Positions 15,458-22,126 of a stretch of DNA of 64,000 nt are shown here, piece by piece (the stretch's first letter is position 1; each line of letters begins with the position of its first letter). The notes below the pieces were generated by a model that was given only the letters and a program-made list of their open reading frames with translations, made no database searches and had not been told where the DNA came from. Position numbers and translations under genes: made by a program. The stretch is from Oceaniglobus indicus (GTDB lineage: Bacteria; Pseudomonadota; Alphaproteobacteria; Rhodobacterales; Rhodobacteraceae): positions 1 through 64,000 of the forward strand of contig NZ_NMZM01000007.1 in the NCBI RefSeq assembly GCF_002751875.1, in the 5' to 3' direction.

Positions 15458-16158
15458 ACCTGATCCATCTGCCCGACGGGCGCGTGACCAACGAAACAAG
15501 ACATGATCCCGCTGTCGAAAGAGTGACGGGTTTTGTCAGATACTTCGTCGGTGCGGACCTTGGGCAAGCCAACGACTTCTCGTCGGCGGTGGTCGTGAAG
15601 GATCAACAGTTGCCGATCCACGACGGCAACCGCGTCGTCCTTGGCCCGCGCGAGCGCACCGTCGTCTTCGCGGACAAGTTTCGCGGCGTGTCCTATGTCG
15701 ATGTGGTCGATTACCTGATCCGCCTGCGCAATGCGCCGCCCTTCGGCGGCAAGTCGGAACTCGTGATCGACGGCACGTCCATTGGCCGCGTCGTGAGCGA
15801 CGTGATGGCTGACCAAGGCGTCGATCATACGGCGGTGCAAATGACGGGCGGTCAGGAGTGGCGGCGGTCTGGTAGATACGTCAACGCGTCCAAAATCCTG
15901 ATGATCGAAAATCTGGCCGTGCTGTTCGCGGCGGGCGATCTGAAGTTTGCCCATGACCTCGCCATGCGCAAGGAGATCGAGGAAGACCTTGCGACCTTCA
16001 CGATGCAGACGACGGCTGCGGGCAATCAGATCATCACGCAATCGCGGAATGCGTCGGGCCACGGCGACACGGGCATTGCCCTGATCGTCGCGGCCTTCGC
16101 CTCGCAGTACCTTGTGCCGCAGGGTATCCGCATCAGCAAGCTGGTTGGAATGTATTAG
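15442..16158 (+). CDS. Large terminase, separate nuclease subunit
   Basis: 238 residues from ATG 15442, with AGGAGG 6 bases upstream, inside the end of the ATPase gene. It has the RNase H-like fold acids of the terminase nuclease: Asp39 in GADLGQANDF, Asp110 in LVIDGT and Asp209 in GHGDTGIAL. These are the triad that cuts concatemeric DNA at packaging start and end. As the nuclease half of TerL it must assemble with the ATPase protein to work as one motor. It is convergent with, and overlaps by 4 bases, the HNH gene. Confidence 0.85.
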   Translation: MSEILNLIHLPDGRVTNETRHDPAVERVTGFVRYFVGADLGQANDFSSAVVVKDQQLPIHDGNRVVLGPRERTVVFADKFRGVSYVDVVDYLIRLRNAPPFGGKSELVIDGTSIGRVVSDVMADQGVDHTAVQMTGGQEWRRSGRYVNASKILMIENLAVLFAAGDLKFAHDLAMRKEIEEDLATFTMQTTAAGNQIITQSRNASGHGDTGIALIVAAFASQYLVPQGIRISKLVGMY

Positions 16159-16583
16159 AACGGAATATCGTCTTCAGGAACGATCAGCGGTTCAGCCGTG
16201 AAAAGATTGTCGCTGCGCTTCCTGTTGTGACCATCCAGAATTACACGGAGGTTCTTTGGGATGTGCAGACCGCAGATATAATGGACGTAGGCACCTGTTT
16301 CTTCGTCAGTGTAACTCCCGCGAATGGGGACAATGTGATCTACTTGCCAATGCCCTCCGCGAACTTCGGAGAGTTTTTGTGCCGCCAAGTAAAACTTGAA
16401 CATTTCGGATTTCTGTTCTTCTGACAGCCATTTTGGCATGGCGGGGCCAGCGCGTTTCCCTGCCATCCGCATAGCGTCCAAGGCACGCTTCCGTTGCTTG
16501 CGATGGCGGACAGTTAAAACCGCATCCTCTGCTTCAATTTCGAGGCGTTCTTCATCGGTAAGGTTTTTTCGCCAATCATCCAT
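16155..16583 (-). CDS. HNH endonuclease
   Basis: 142 residues from ATG 16583. A basic helical N-terminus is followed by a classical HNH core: WQVDHIVPI (79-87, catalytic His83), GLH (105-107), NLRVI (111-115) and N-x-x-K near 120-123. In several cos-type phages an HNH protein beside the terminase is needed for end cleavage. This one faces the terminase genes convergently, so it may instead be under separate control or be a homing-type insertion. An upstream in-frame ATG (16766) would add 61 residues of poor quality and was not chosen. Confidence 0.85.
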   Translation of the reverse strand: MDDWRKNLTDEERLEIEAEDAVLTVRHRKQRKRALDAMRMAGKRAGPAMPKWLSEEQKSEMFKFYLAAQKLSEVRGGHWQVDHIVPIRGSYTDEETGAYVHYICGLHIPKNLRVILDGHNRKRSDNLFTAEPLIVPEDDIPF

Positions 16584-16810
16584 GGCGAACAGATATGCAG
16601 ATAACTCCCAGAAATGGAAGAACAGCCGTGCGTCTCGTCGATCTGATCGCCGCCGCGCCCACAGTCGCCCGACGAGTTCAACGAGACGCGGGCAAAGACC
16701 CCCGAAATATCGCGCGCTGATGGGCGTCTCGCTGTTTTGGGCATCATTGCGCCTGCTGGCCGACAACGCGCGTTAGACGCGTGCTCACGCGGTCTGCGCC
16801 AAAACGACAA

Positions 16811-16832
16811 CGGGCGACCCGAAGGCCGCCCG
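16811..16832 (-). terminator. Terminator after the DUF3489 gene
   Basis: CGGGCG pairs with CGCCCG, with an inner CC/GG pair and loop CGAA. On the minus strand it is followed by TTGTCGTTTT. It lies 43 bases after the leftward DUF3489 gene and separates it from the HNH gene. Confidence 0.6.
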
Positions 16833-16874
16833 CATAGTTGGTGCGCACCAAAATCGGCACGCCGTTGGACAGGA

Positions 16875-17645
16875 TCACTTGCACGCCGCGACCAACGCAT
16901 CGGCGCGTGTCGTGTCCGCATCGCGCGAGGGGATGCGTTTCACGCCTTTGGGCAAGAGCAAGAAATACTTGCCACCCTTGCGTTCGACGCCCAAGCCGAG
17001 CGCGCCCATATCGGTGCGCAAGGCTGACGACACGGTGTCCTTGTTCCATGACGTGACTGCCATCAATTCTTCGATGGTCGCGCCCTTGGCAAGCGCCTCG
17101 GCCAACAGATGCCGCTTGCTGCCCGCCTTCGTGGCTTTGACGTCTTCGGGCTTGCCCGGCTCAAGCATCACGCGATCCTCAAGAACGCGCGGCTTGCGGG
17201 CCTTGGGCGCGGTCTTCGCCTCGACGCCTTCGGCCATCAGGTCGAACGCGACGCGGATGCCGTTGTCGGCCAGCACCTGTTGCACGGGGCCTTCGCCGTT
17301 GACGCCTTCGTCCGTGATCACGAGCAGGCCCTTGGTCGAGAGCGAGGCGATCACGCCTTGCACCTGCTTCTGCGTCAGGCCCGTGCGTTGCGCGATCTCG
17401 GGAACGTCGCCCCATGTCATGTTGTCGGCGAGCATTGCATCGACGGTCTCCGCGCCGTTGCAGTCGATCCCGGCGTCTGCGTAGGCCACGAGAACGCGCT
17501 TCTCCATCGCGGTCAGCTTCGGCGGCTGCGCCTGCACCATCGCGACGAGATCGGCCTTCGCGGTTTTCTTGAGCGCGGAAGCGTTCAACGGCTTAGTGAG
17601 CATGTCGTTGAGGGCGAGTTTGGTCAGGGTGTTGAGGTCGGTCAT
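16875..17645 (-). CDS. DUF3489 protein with winged-helix region
   Basis: 256 residues. The middle part (about 76-110, WGDVPEIAQRTGLTQKQVQG) reads as a MarR-like winged helix. The C-terminal part (about 184-235) matches DUF3489: a second helix-turn-helix (GATIEELMAVTSWNKDTVSSAL) and a basic strand-rich end. DUF3489 proteins are small DNA-binding-type proteins common in alphaproteobacterial mobile elements; their role is not established. It starts 20 bases from a 21-bp palindrome and is divergent from the methyltransferase, so it is a good candidate for an element repressor. Confidence 0.75.
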   Translation of the reverse strand: MTDLNTLTKLALNDMLTKPLNASALKKTAKADLVAMVQAQPPKLTAMEKRVLVAYADAGIDCNGAETVDAMLADNMTWGDVPEIAQRTGLTQKQVQGVIASLSTKGLLVITDEGVNGEGPVQQVLADNGIRVAFDLMAEGVEAKTAPKARKPRVLEDRVMLEPGKPEDVKATKAGSKRHLLAEALAKGATIEELMAVTSWNKDTVSSALRTDMGALGLGVERKGGKYFLLLPKGVKRIPSRDADTTRADALVAACK

Positions 17646-17664
17646 GTCAGTCTCCGTTGCTAAG

Positions 17665-17685
17665 TAGGTCAGTTAAGTTGACCTA
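17665..17685. promoter_or_regulatory. Palindromic operator between DUF3489 and methyltransferase genes
   Basis: Perfect inverted repeat TAGGTCA / TGACCTA with the 7-base spacer GTTAAGT, 20 bases from the DUF3489 start and about 165 bases from the methyltransferase start. It probably controls one or both divergent genes. Confidence 0.65.
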
Positions 17686-17850
17686 TAAATCGCTTATCGG
17701 ACCTGCCCCCGGTGGCGATCAACCGGAGATGTCAGCCTTCGCGGTTTCATTCGGTGCCTAGACCTGCTAATTTCGCACCAGGGAACAACAAGAGCTTGTA
17801 CTTAACCTCCCGATGAGATAAGACATAACAAGAACATACGGGATTCTCGC

Positions 17851-19080
17851 ATGAACCAGCTTTCCATCTTTGATCAGGTGCAGTGCGCCGCTTCTGCAGA
17901 GACCTTCATTGCTGACCTCGGGGCCTTCGATCAGTTTGGAAAAAAGACCGCGACCGAAGCAGTCGAGGGTATACCATATCTCATCAACGAATTTTGGACA
18001 GCAGGACAGCGTCAGGCGCATTCCATCCATGAGGTGTCTTATCGGGCCTGCTTCAAAGCGCAATTGCCCGAATTCTTCATTTCACGTTTGACGAAACCCG
18101 GAGACGTGGTGTTTGACCCGTTCATGGGCCGAGGCACGACGCCAGTGCAGGCGGCCCTGATGGCGCGTCAGGCGTTCGGTAACGATATAAACCCGCTATC
18201 GGTCCTTCTGACACGTCCACGCCTTCGCCCGATCACGTTGCAGGAGGTGGCGACTGCGCTAAATACAGTCGATTGGTCCCGCGGCGAGGTAATACGGGAC
18301 GATCTTCTCGCCTTTTATCATCCTGCCACACTCGCTAAATTGGAGGCTCTGCGCATCTGGATAGGGGAGCGCGCACCGCTTGACGGTAGCGACGTTGATC
18401 CCGTGGCCGACTGGATTCGGATGGTAGCGATCAATCGCCTGTCCGGTCACTCTCCCGGCTTCTTCTCAGGACGGTCGATGCCGCCGAACCAAGCCGTTTC
18501 TGTAAAGGCGCAACTCAAGATTAATGAGAAGTTGGGCGTATCTCCGCCGGAGCGCGACGTTGCAGCCGTAATCCTGAAAAAATCGAAAACCCTTCTCAAA
18601 GACGGCTGCGCGCCGAGCCAGGTGCGTTCCAGCCTCCACACGGGCGCGGCTTGGTCCGCGCCAAGTATCGCAGATGCTTCGGTCGATCTCACCGTCACGT
18701 CACCCCCGTTTCTAGACATTGTGCAGTATGCAGCCGACAATTGGCTGCGCTGCTGGTTCGCAGGTATCGACCCGGCTACCGTCGCCATCGACATGCACCG
18801 CACAGAAGACGCGTGGACGGCAATGGTGCATCGCGTGTTGGCCGAGCAGGCCCGCATCCTGCGTCCGGGCGGCTACGTCGCTTTCGAGGTGGGGGAGGTC
18901 CGCAACGGTAAGGTATTGCTTGAACGGCTTGTCTGGAAGGCAGCAGAAGGCCTGCCGTTTGACCGCCTAGGTGTTATGGTCAACGATCAGACCTTTACCA
19001 AGACGGCAAACTGCTGGGGCGTCGCGAACGGGGCAAAGGGCACCAACACGAATAGGATTGTTTTGTTGCAGAGGCACTAG
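17851..19080 (+). CDS. Site-specific DNA methyltransferase (TSPPF, m4C/m6A type)
   Basis: 409 residues. AdoMet-binding motif I is FDPFMGRGTT (88-97), the catalytic motif is TSPPF (283-287), and LRPGGYVAF lies at 337-345. TSPPF favours N4-cytosine or N6-adenine amino methylation. Motif I precedes motif IV by about 190 residues, which could hold the target-recognition region. It is followed by a small convergent gene and a putative endonuclease, so it is probably the modification half of a restriction-modification cargo. The ribosome site is weak (GGGATTCTCGC before the ATG). The GC content is lower than in the chromosome. Confidence 0.88.
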   Translation: MNQLSIFDQVQCAASAETFIADLGAFDQFGKKTATEAVEGIPYLINEFWTAGQRQAHSIHEVSYRACFKAQLPEFFISRLTKPGDVVFDPFMGRGTTPVQAALMARQAFGNDINPLSVLLTRPRLRPITLQEVATALNTVDWSRGEVIRDDLLAFYHPATLAKLEALRIWIGERAPLDGSDVDPVADWIRMVAINRLSGHSPGFFSGRSMPPNQAVSVKAQLKINEKLGVSPPERDVAAVILKKSKTLLKDGCAPSQVRSSLHTGAAWSAPSIADASVDLTVTSPPFLDIVQYAADNWLRCWFAGIDPATVAIDMHRTEDAWTAMVHRVLAEQARILRPGGYVAFEVGEVRNGKVLLERLVWKAAEGLPFDRLGVMVNDQTFTKTANCWGVANGAKGTNTNRIVLLQRH

Positions 19081-19325
19081 CCGTTTCTCATCTCACCTAA
19101 GTGCCGCCCAAAAATTTGTCGTAGGCGACTCTCCCAGCCCCCATTTCCGTAGTCGAACGCATAACGGCATATGCATCCTCGCTCCTCATCCGACAAATTC
19201 ATTTCTCCAGTGGCCTGATCCAGCAGTGCTTGAAGCCGCTCAAGCAGCCCCTGCCAGCCACCTTGGCCAACGATAGGCCGCATGAGTTCGGCAATTTCGT
19301 CATGGTCGAGAACTATTCTCTTCAT
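19077..19325 (-). CDS. Small hypothetical protein within the restriction-modification cargo
   Basis: 82 residues from ATG 19325, AAGGAA 6 bases upstream. It is helical, with a pattern (GGWQGLLERLQALL, then a DEE turn, then GGWESRLRQIFGRHLG) that looks like two similar helical segments each starting GGW. The 3' end overlaps the methyltransferase end convergently, and the 5' end is divergent from the endonuclease candidate. It could be a control or phage-encoded regulatory protein. I do not recognise a named family. Confidence 0.6.
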   Translation of the reverse strand: MKRIVLDHDEIAELMRPIVGQGGWQGLLERLQALLDQATGEMNLSDEERGCICRYAFDYGNGGWESRLRQIFGRHLGEMRNG

Positions 19326-19383
19326 CCAATTTCCTTGCAATGTTTACTCGGGTATCGTCCCCAGCCATAACTCCACCGTAACA

Positions 19384-19881
19384 ATGTTGGAGGGGATAGT
19401 GGAGAACAGATTTCAGTTGAGTTGGGACGAGGAAGAACTCGCCCGTGCGTTCAAAATCACACCGAAGGATGTCCGCGAATACCTGACGGATGGCCGCCGG
19501 GTTTCGTTCATTATTGAACGGCGACTGATGTGGGAGCATCCCGGATGGAAACTTGCACCGTCAGAGGGTGCCGGATACGACCTCCTCGACCCGGACGGTG
19601 GCATGTGGGAAGTGCGGTCGATCACTCGAGGCGGCGTTTATTTCAACCCTAGCAATCAAGTTGGTTCGGGGAGAGCATTTAACGAAGATGGATTTCAGCA
19701 GAAATTGGGCGGAATCAAAGGCTTTATTCTTTCCGATATTGTGGGTTTTCCCGTGGTCGATGTTTTTGTCGTGCCTGTGCAGAATGTCTTGGATTGGCAT
19801 AGTCAGCGGCTTCTCGGCTCGAATGCCAAAGTCTCAAGGGCGAAGTTTCTCAGGGAGTTAGCGCCGCGTATTCAGCTTTAG
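19384..19881 (+). CDS. Putative restriction endonuclease
   Basis: 165 residues from ATG 19384. A central segment reads YDLLDPDGGMWEVRSIT (about 64-80), fitting the D-x(n)-E-x-K pattern of PD-(D/E)XK enzymes with Arg in place of Lys. A beta-rich region VDVFVVPVQNVLDWH follows near 125-140. It lies 300 bases after a DNA methyltransferase in the same direction, so it is most likely the partner nuclease. The Lys to Arg change leaves doubt about activity, and a non-cleaving DNA-binding role is possible. Confidence 0.5.
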   Translation: MLEGIVENRFQLSWDEEELARAFKITPKDVREYLTDGRRVSFIIERRLMWEHPGWKLAPSEGAGYDLLDPDGGMWEVRSITRGGVYFNPSNQVGSGRAFNEDGFQQKLGGIKGFILSDIVGFPVVDVFVVPVQNVLDWHSQRLLGSNAKVSRAKFLRELAPRIQL

Positions 19882-19887
19882 TGGAAC

Positions 19888-19917
19888 AACGCCCGCGACC
19901 GTGGGGCCGCGGGCGTT
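19888..19917. terminator. Bidirectional hairpin between convergent genes
   Basis: A perfect 10-bp stem (AACGCCCGCG with CGCGGGCGTT) and a 10-base loop lie 7 bases after the endonuclease candidate and just after the leftward 52-codon gene. There is no clear T-run, so efficiency is uncertain. Confidence 0.6.
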
Positions 19918-19921
19918 GAGG

Positions 19922-20080
19922 TCAAGCTTGCGATACGCGCCAGCCGTTTGAGGTCATCTTGAGCGTTGATAATACGCCGCTCTTGGTGATCTCGATTTTT
20001 GTCACGTCATGCCGCTCGAGGCTTTCTGTGAGGCGCTTGAGATCAGGCCGTTTGAGTTCAGCGGGTTTCAGAATGTTCAT
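19922..20080 (-). CDS. Very small hypothetical protein
   Basis: 52 residues (MNILKPAELKRPDLKRLTES...). Supported by the ATGA overlap with the upstream 92-residue gene (20077-20080) and by the hairpin right after its stop. Hydrophilic, basic, no recognised motif. The two small genes form a leftward pair near the right end of the element and may be host- or helper-directed accessory proteins, which is speculative. Confidence 0.6.
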   Translation of the reverse strand: MNILKPAELKRPDLKRLTESLERHDVTKIEITKSGVLSTLKMTSNGWRVSQA

Positions 20081-20355
20081 CCGCACACCTCGCGGTCGAG
20101 GTAAATTTCACGCAATGCGGCTTCGTGCTTGATGCGAGGGCGCAGTTCATCGACGAGTTTCTCGGCAATGAACATGCCATCGCGGTCGTTCGTGATGATT
20201 GCATGAGCCAGCCGCAGTGCGAGCCGCTTCGTCACTTTGCGGTGGCAGCGATGGTTGATCTCTTGTTCGAGCGATGCTTTGAGATCATTCGTCTTCGCGG
20301 GCAGTTGGATGCCAACGGACTCAAGACGGATAGTATTTGCAGATTTGTTTTGCAT
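20077..20355 (-). CDS. Small basic hypothetical protein
   Basis: 92 residues from ATG 20355, GAAGGAG 8 bases upstream. Rich in Arg, Lys and His (NHRCHRKVTKRLALRLAHAI near 35-54) and helical. It overlaps the next leftward gene by ATGA. A nucleic-acid-binding role is plausible from charge alone. Divergent from the 160-residue gene at 20446, with a 90-base shared promoter region. Confidence 0.6.
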   Translation of the reverse strand: MQNKSANTIRLESVGIQLPAKTNDLKASLEQEINHRCHRKVTKRLALRLAHAIITNDRDGMFIAEKLVDELRPRIKHEAALREIYLDREVCG

Positions 20356-20445
20356 CGGAAAAACTCCTTCATGATGCGTTGCATTGTTGCCGTGTCGGCC
20401 AAACCAATATCCCACACCGAGAACCCCATTTTTGGAGCGGCGAGC

Positions 20446-20928
20446 ATGGACGAAAATTCCAATCTTCAAGATCAGATGGCCCGCGACGCCGAGCGCGAGC
20501 CGGGCAACGCACAAAAGGCGTGGCGGCTGCTCGCCGCGCAAATCGACGAAACGAGTTTGCCGGTATGGGTGAAAGACTATGTTAAGCGGTCAGCGTCGGT
20601 GGTCGCGGAGTATGACATGGCGGCAGGCGACCAAGCCCAGCTCGCCCACATACTGGGCTTCTACAAGGAGAAGGATTCGCTGCCGCCGTCCGGTTACGAC
20701 TACGACCATATTTTCGAATGGTTCATCGAGCGCATGACCAAGCGAGCGGAAAAGGGTGAGCGACTCAACATCTCCCGCACTGCCAATGAGTATGTCGATG
20801 AGGTTTGCAACATGAATGGCAATCCAGATTCTGTGCGAAAGGCCTATGAAAAGGCACGCGCGCGCTTCGACGTGCAGTTGAAGCAAGATATTGAGCTTCA
20901 ACAGCTTTTGGCAAAGCGTAAGAAATAG
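20446..20928 (+). CDS. Helical hypothetical protein at the right end of the element
   Basis: 160 residues from ATG 20446, GGAG 9 bases upstream. Almost fully alpha-helical and strongly charged, with a YDYDHIFEWFIERM segment in the middle and a Lys-rich C-terminus. No Cys or membrane segment. It is the last gene before the right attachment site and has its own terminator. Family not recognised. Confidence 0.6.
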   Translation: MDENSNLQDQMARDAEREPGNAQKAWRLLAAQIDETSLPVWVKDYVKRSASVVAEYDMAAGDQAQLAHILGFYKEKDSLPPSGYDYDHIFEWFIERMTKRAEKGERLNISRTANEYVDEVCNMNGNPDSVRKAYEKARARFDVQLKQDIELQQLLAKRKK

Positions 20929-20932
20929 CCCG

Positions 20933-20953
20933 CGTTGCAAAATCGTTGCAAAA
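20933..20953. repeat. Putative integrase arm-type sites, right end
   Basis: CGTTGCAAAA at 20933-20942 and 20944-20953, the same decamer in the same orientation as the tandem pair at 7021-7040. Occurrence just inside both ends supports integrase arm binding in the circular form. Confidence 0.6.
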
Positions 20954-20962
20954 ACGAAAAAA

Positions 20963-20982
20963 GGCGAACCCAAAGGTTCGCC
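20963..20982 (+). terminator. Terminator at the right end of the element
   Basis: Perfect 8-bp stem GGCGAACC/GGTTCGCC with loop CAAA, preceded by an A-rich run and followed by CATTTTG. It ends the 20446 gene and on the other strand shields the element from tRNA-Asn readthrough. Confidence 0.75.
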
Positions 20983-21009
20983 CATTTTGCTTAACTATCA
21001 AGTAGTTAA

Positions 21010-21059
21010 TTGGCTCCGGCGGTAGGGATCGAACCTACGACCAATTGATTAACAGTCAA
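21010..21059. repeat. attR: 3' half of tRNA-Asn, 50-bp repeat
   Basis: Identical to 6845-6894. The element restores the 3' end of the tRNA gene on integration, so the tRNA stays functional. Confidence 0.95.
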
Positions 21060-21085
21060 CTGCTCTACCGCTGAGCTACGCCGGA
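21011..21085 (-). tRNA. tRNA-Asn (anticodon GTT)
   Basis: 75 nt including an encoded CCA. The acceptor stem is TCCGGCG with CGCCGGA, the anticodon loop is CTGTTAATC, and the T-loop is GGTTCGATCCC. Intact cloverleaf. It serves as integration target for the element on its 3' side and probably for a second island further left. Confidence 0.97.
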
Positions 21086-21135
21086 CCATGCGGTGGTTAC
21101 TAGCAACAGGTGCGGGTGTCGTAAAGGGCGTTTCG

Positions 21136-22086
21136 TCAGAAATTTTCGTTCAGTGAGAAGCGTGTGTGCGGATGTGGCGTTGAATCGGCGAGAACCCGGT
21201 TTCTTTCAGCGAGATCAATGAGGTGCGCCAGCACGTTTCGGGACGCGGGCGTGCGAAGCTGTGGTGCGAGCCCGGCATAGAGGCGGGCGGTCAGTGTCGC
21301 GACATCCTGCCCTCCGTCCGCCAACGCCGCCAAGATCTGTGCTTCGCGCGCCGCGCGGTGGTCGAGCAGCGCACGCACCCTTGCCGGACCATCCGTTATC
21401 GTCGGACCGTGGCCGGGAAGATAGACGGTTTCCGGGCGTGCCAGCAACCTCTCGCACGAGGCGCGGAAGGCCGCGGCATCGCCGTCGGGCGGCGAGATCA
21501 TCGAGGTTGACCAGCCCATGACGTGATCGCCGGTAAACACGATTTCGTCGAAGGCAAAGCACATGTGGTTGGACATGTGGCCGGGGGTGTGCAGGGCTTC
21601 GATGCTCCAGCCGCTTCCGGCGACGCGCGCGCGGTCGGGCAGGGTGTGCGTTGGGGCGAATGCCGCATCTACACCTTCGCCGCCGCCGATCTGGCCGTCA
21701 CGTTCCAACGCTTGCATGATTGGGCGCCGCCCCGTCTGCGCGGTGCCGAAGGCGAGGACGGGAATCGCGAGTTCACGGTGCAGGTGGTGGGCGAGGGCGG
21801 AATGATCCAGGTGGGCGTGGGTGACGAAGATATGGCTGATCCGTTCCCCGGCCAACGCCGCCAGCACGGCATCGGCATGGCCCCGGTGCATCGGACCGGG
21901 ATCGATCAACGCGACCTCCCCATGCCCAACGATATAGGTGTTCGTGCCCCGGAACGTCATGGCCGAAGGGTTCGGGGCCAGGATCCGGCGCACGCCGTCG
22001 GCCACGGTTTCGCAAACGCCCGGCGTCGGATCGAACGCCGAAGCGGGTTGGGTGGCCGTGAGGGCAGGGTGCGAGGGATCGCGCAT
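21136..22086 (-). CDS. MBL-fold metallo-hydrolase (LACTB2-like)
   Basis: 316 residues from ATG 22086, AGAGG directly upstream. Metal ligands are seen in THAHLDHS (HxHxDH motif), the HTPGHMSNH block, TGDHVMG and LPGHGPTI. The C-terminal winged-helix BLACT_WH extension fits LACTB2/RNase Z-related hydrolases, often annotated as hydroxyacylglutathione hydrolase-like. The substrate cannot be fixed: thioester or RNA are both known for relatives. Divergent from the sensor kinase with only 40 bases between starts. Confidence 0.88.
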   Translation of the reverse strand: MRDPSHPALTATQPASAFDPTPGVCETVADGVRRILAPNPSAMTFRGTNTYIVGHGEVALIDPGPMHRGHADAVLAALAGERISHIFVTHAHLDHSALAHHLHRELAIPVLAFGTAQTGRRPIMQALERDGQIGGGEGVDAAFAPTHTLPDRARVAGSGWSIEALHTPGHMSNHMCFAFDEIVFTGDHVMGWSTSMISPPDGDAAAFRASCERLLARPETVYLPGHGPTITDGPARVRALLDHRAAREAQILAALADGGQDVATLTARLYAGLAPQLRTPASRNVLAHLIDLAERNRVLADSTPHPHTRFSLNENF

Positions 22087-22126
22087 CCTCTCTTTCTTGT
22101 GCGTGGCGCACGCGATAGCAAGGGGC

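Larger units (their letters stand above)
6845..21059. mobile_element. Integrated phage satellite-like element at tRNA-Asn (about 14.2 kb)
   Basis: Bounded by identical 50-bp repeats of the tRNA-Asn 3' end, with a tyrosine integrase immediately inside the left one. Modules in order are integration (7055-8215), an AlpA-type regulator (8403-8645), a primase-helicase and iterons (8754-11446), a rightward operon ending in terminase genes (12002-16158), an HNH nuclease and DUF3489 regulator, and a restriction-modification-like cargo with small genes. Capsid, portal, tail, lysis and conjugation genes are absent. Size and gene order fit phage-inducible chromosomal islands; the full terminase is unusual for them. 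An alternative is a prophage that lost its structural genes, but the close gene overlaps argue for a maintained unit. Confidence 0.85.

Noticed and set aside
15400-15470. Simple frameshift in one large terminase gene
   Set aside because: The second gene has an AGGAGG ribosome site at proper distance and an ATG at the domain border, so a natural split is more likely, though resequencing would settle it.
16155-16766. Longer HNH protein started at 16766
   Set aside because: The added 61 residues look non-coding and ATG 16583 gives a normal-size HNH protein.
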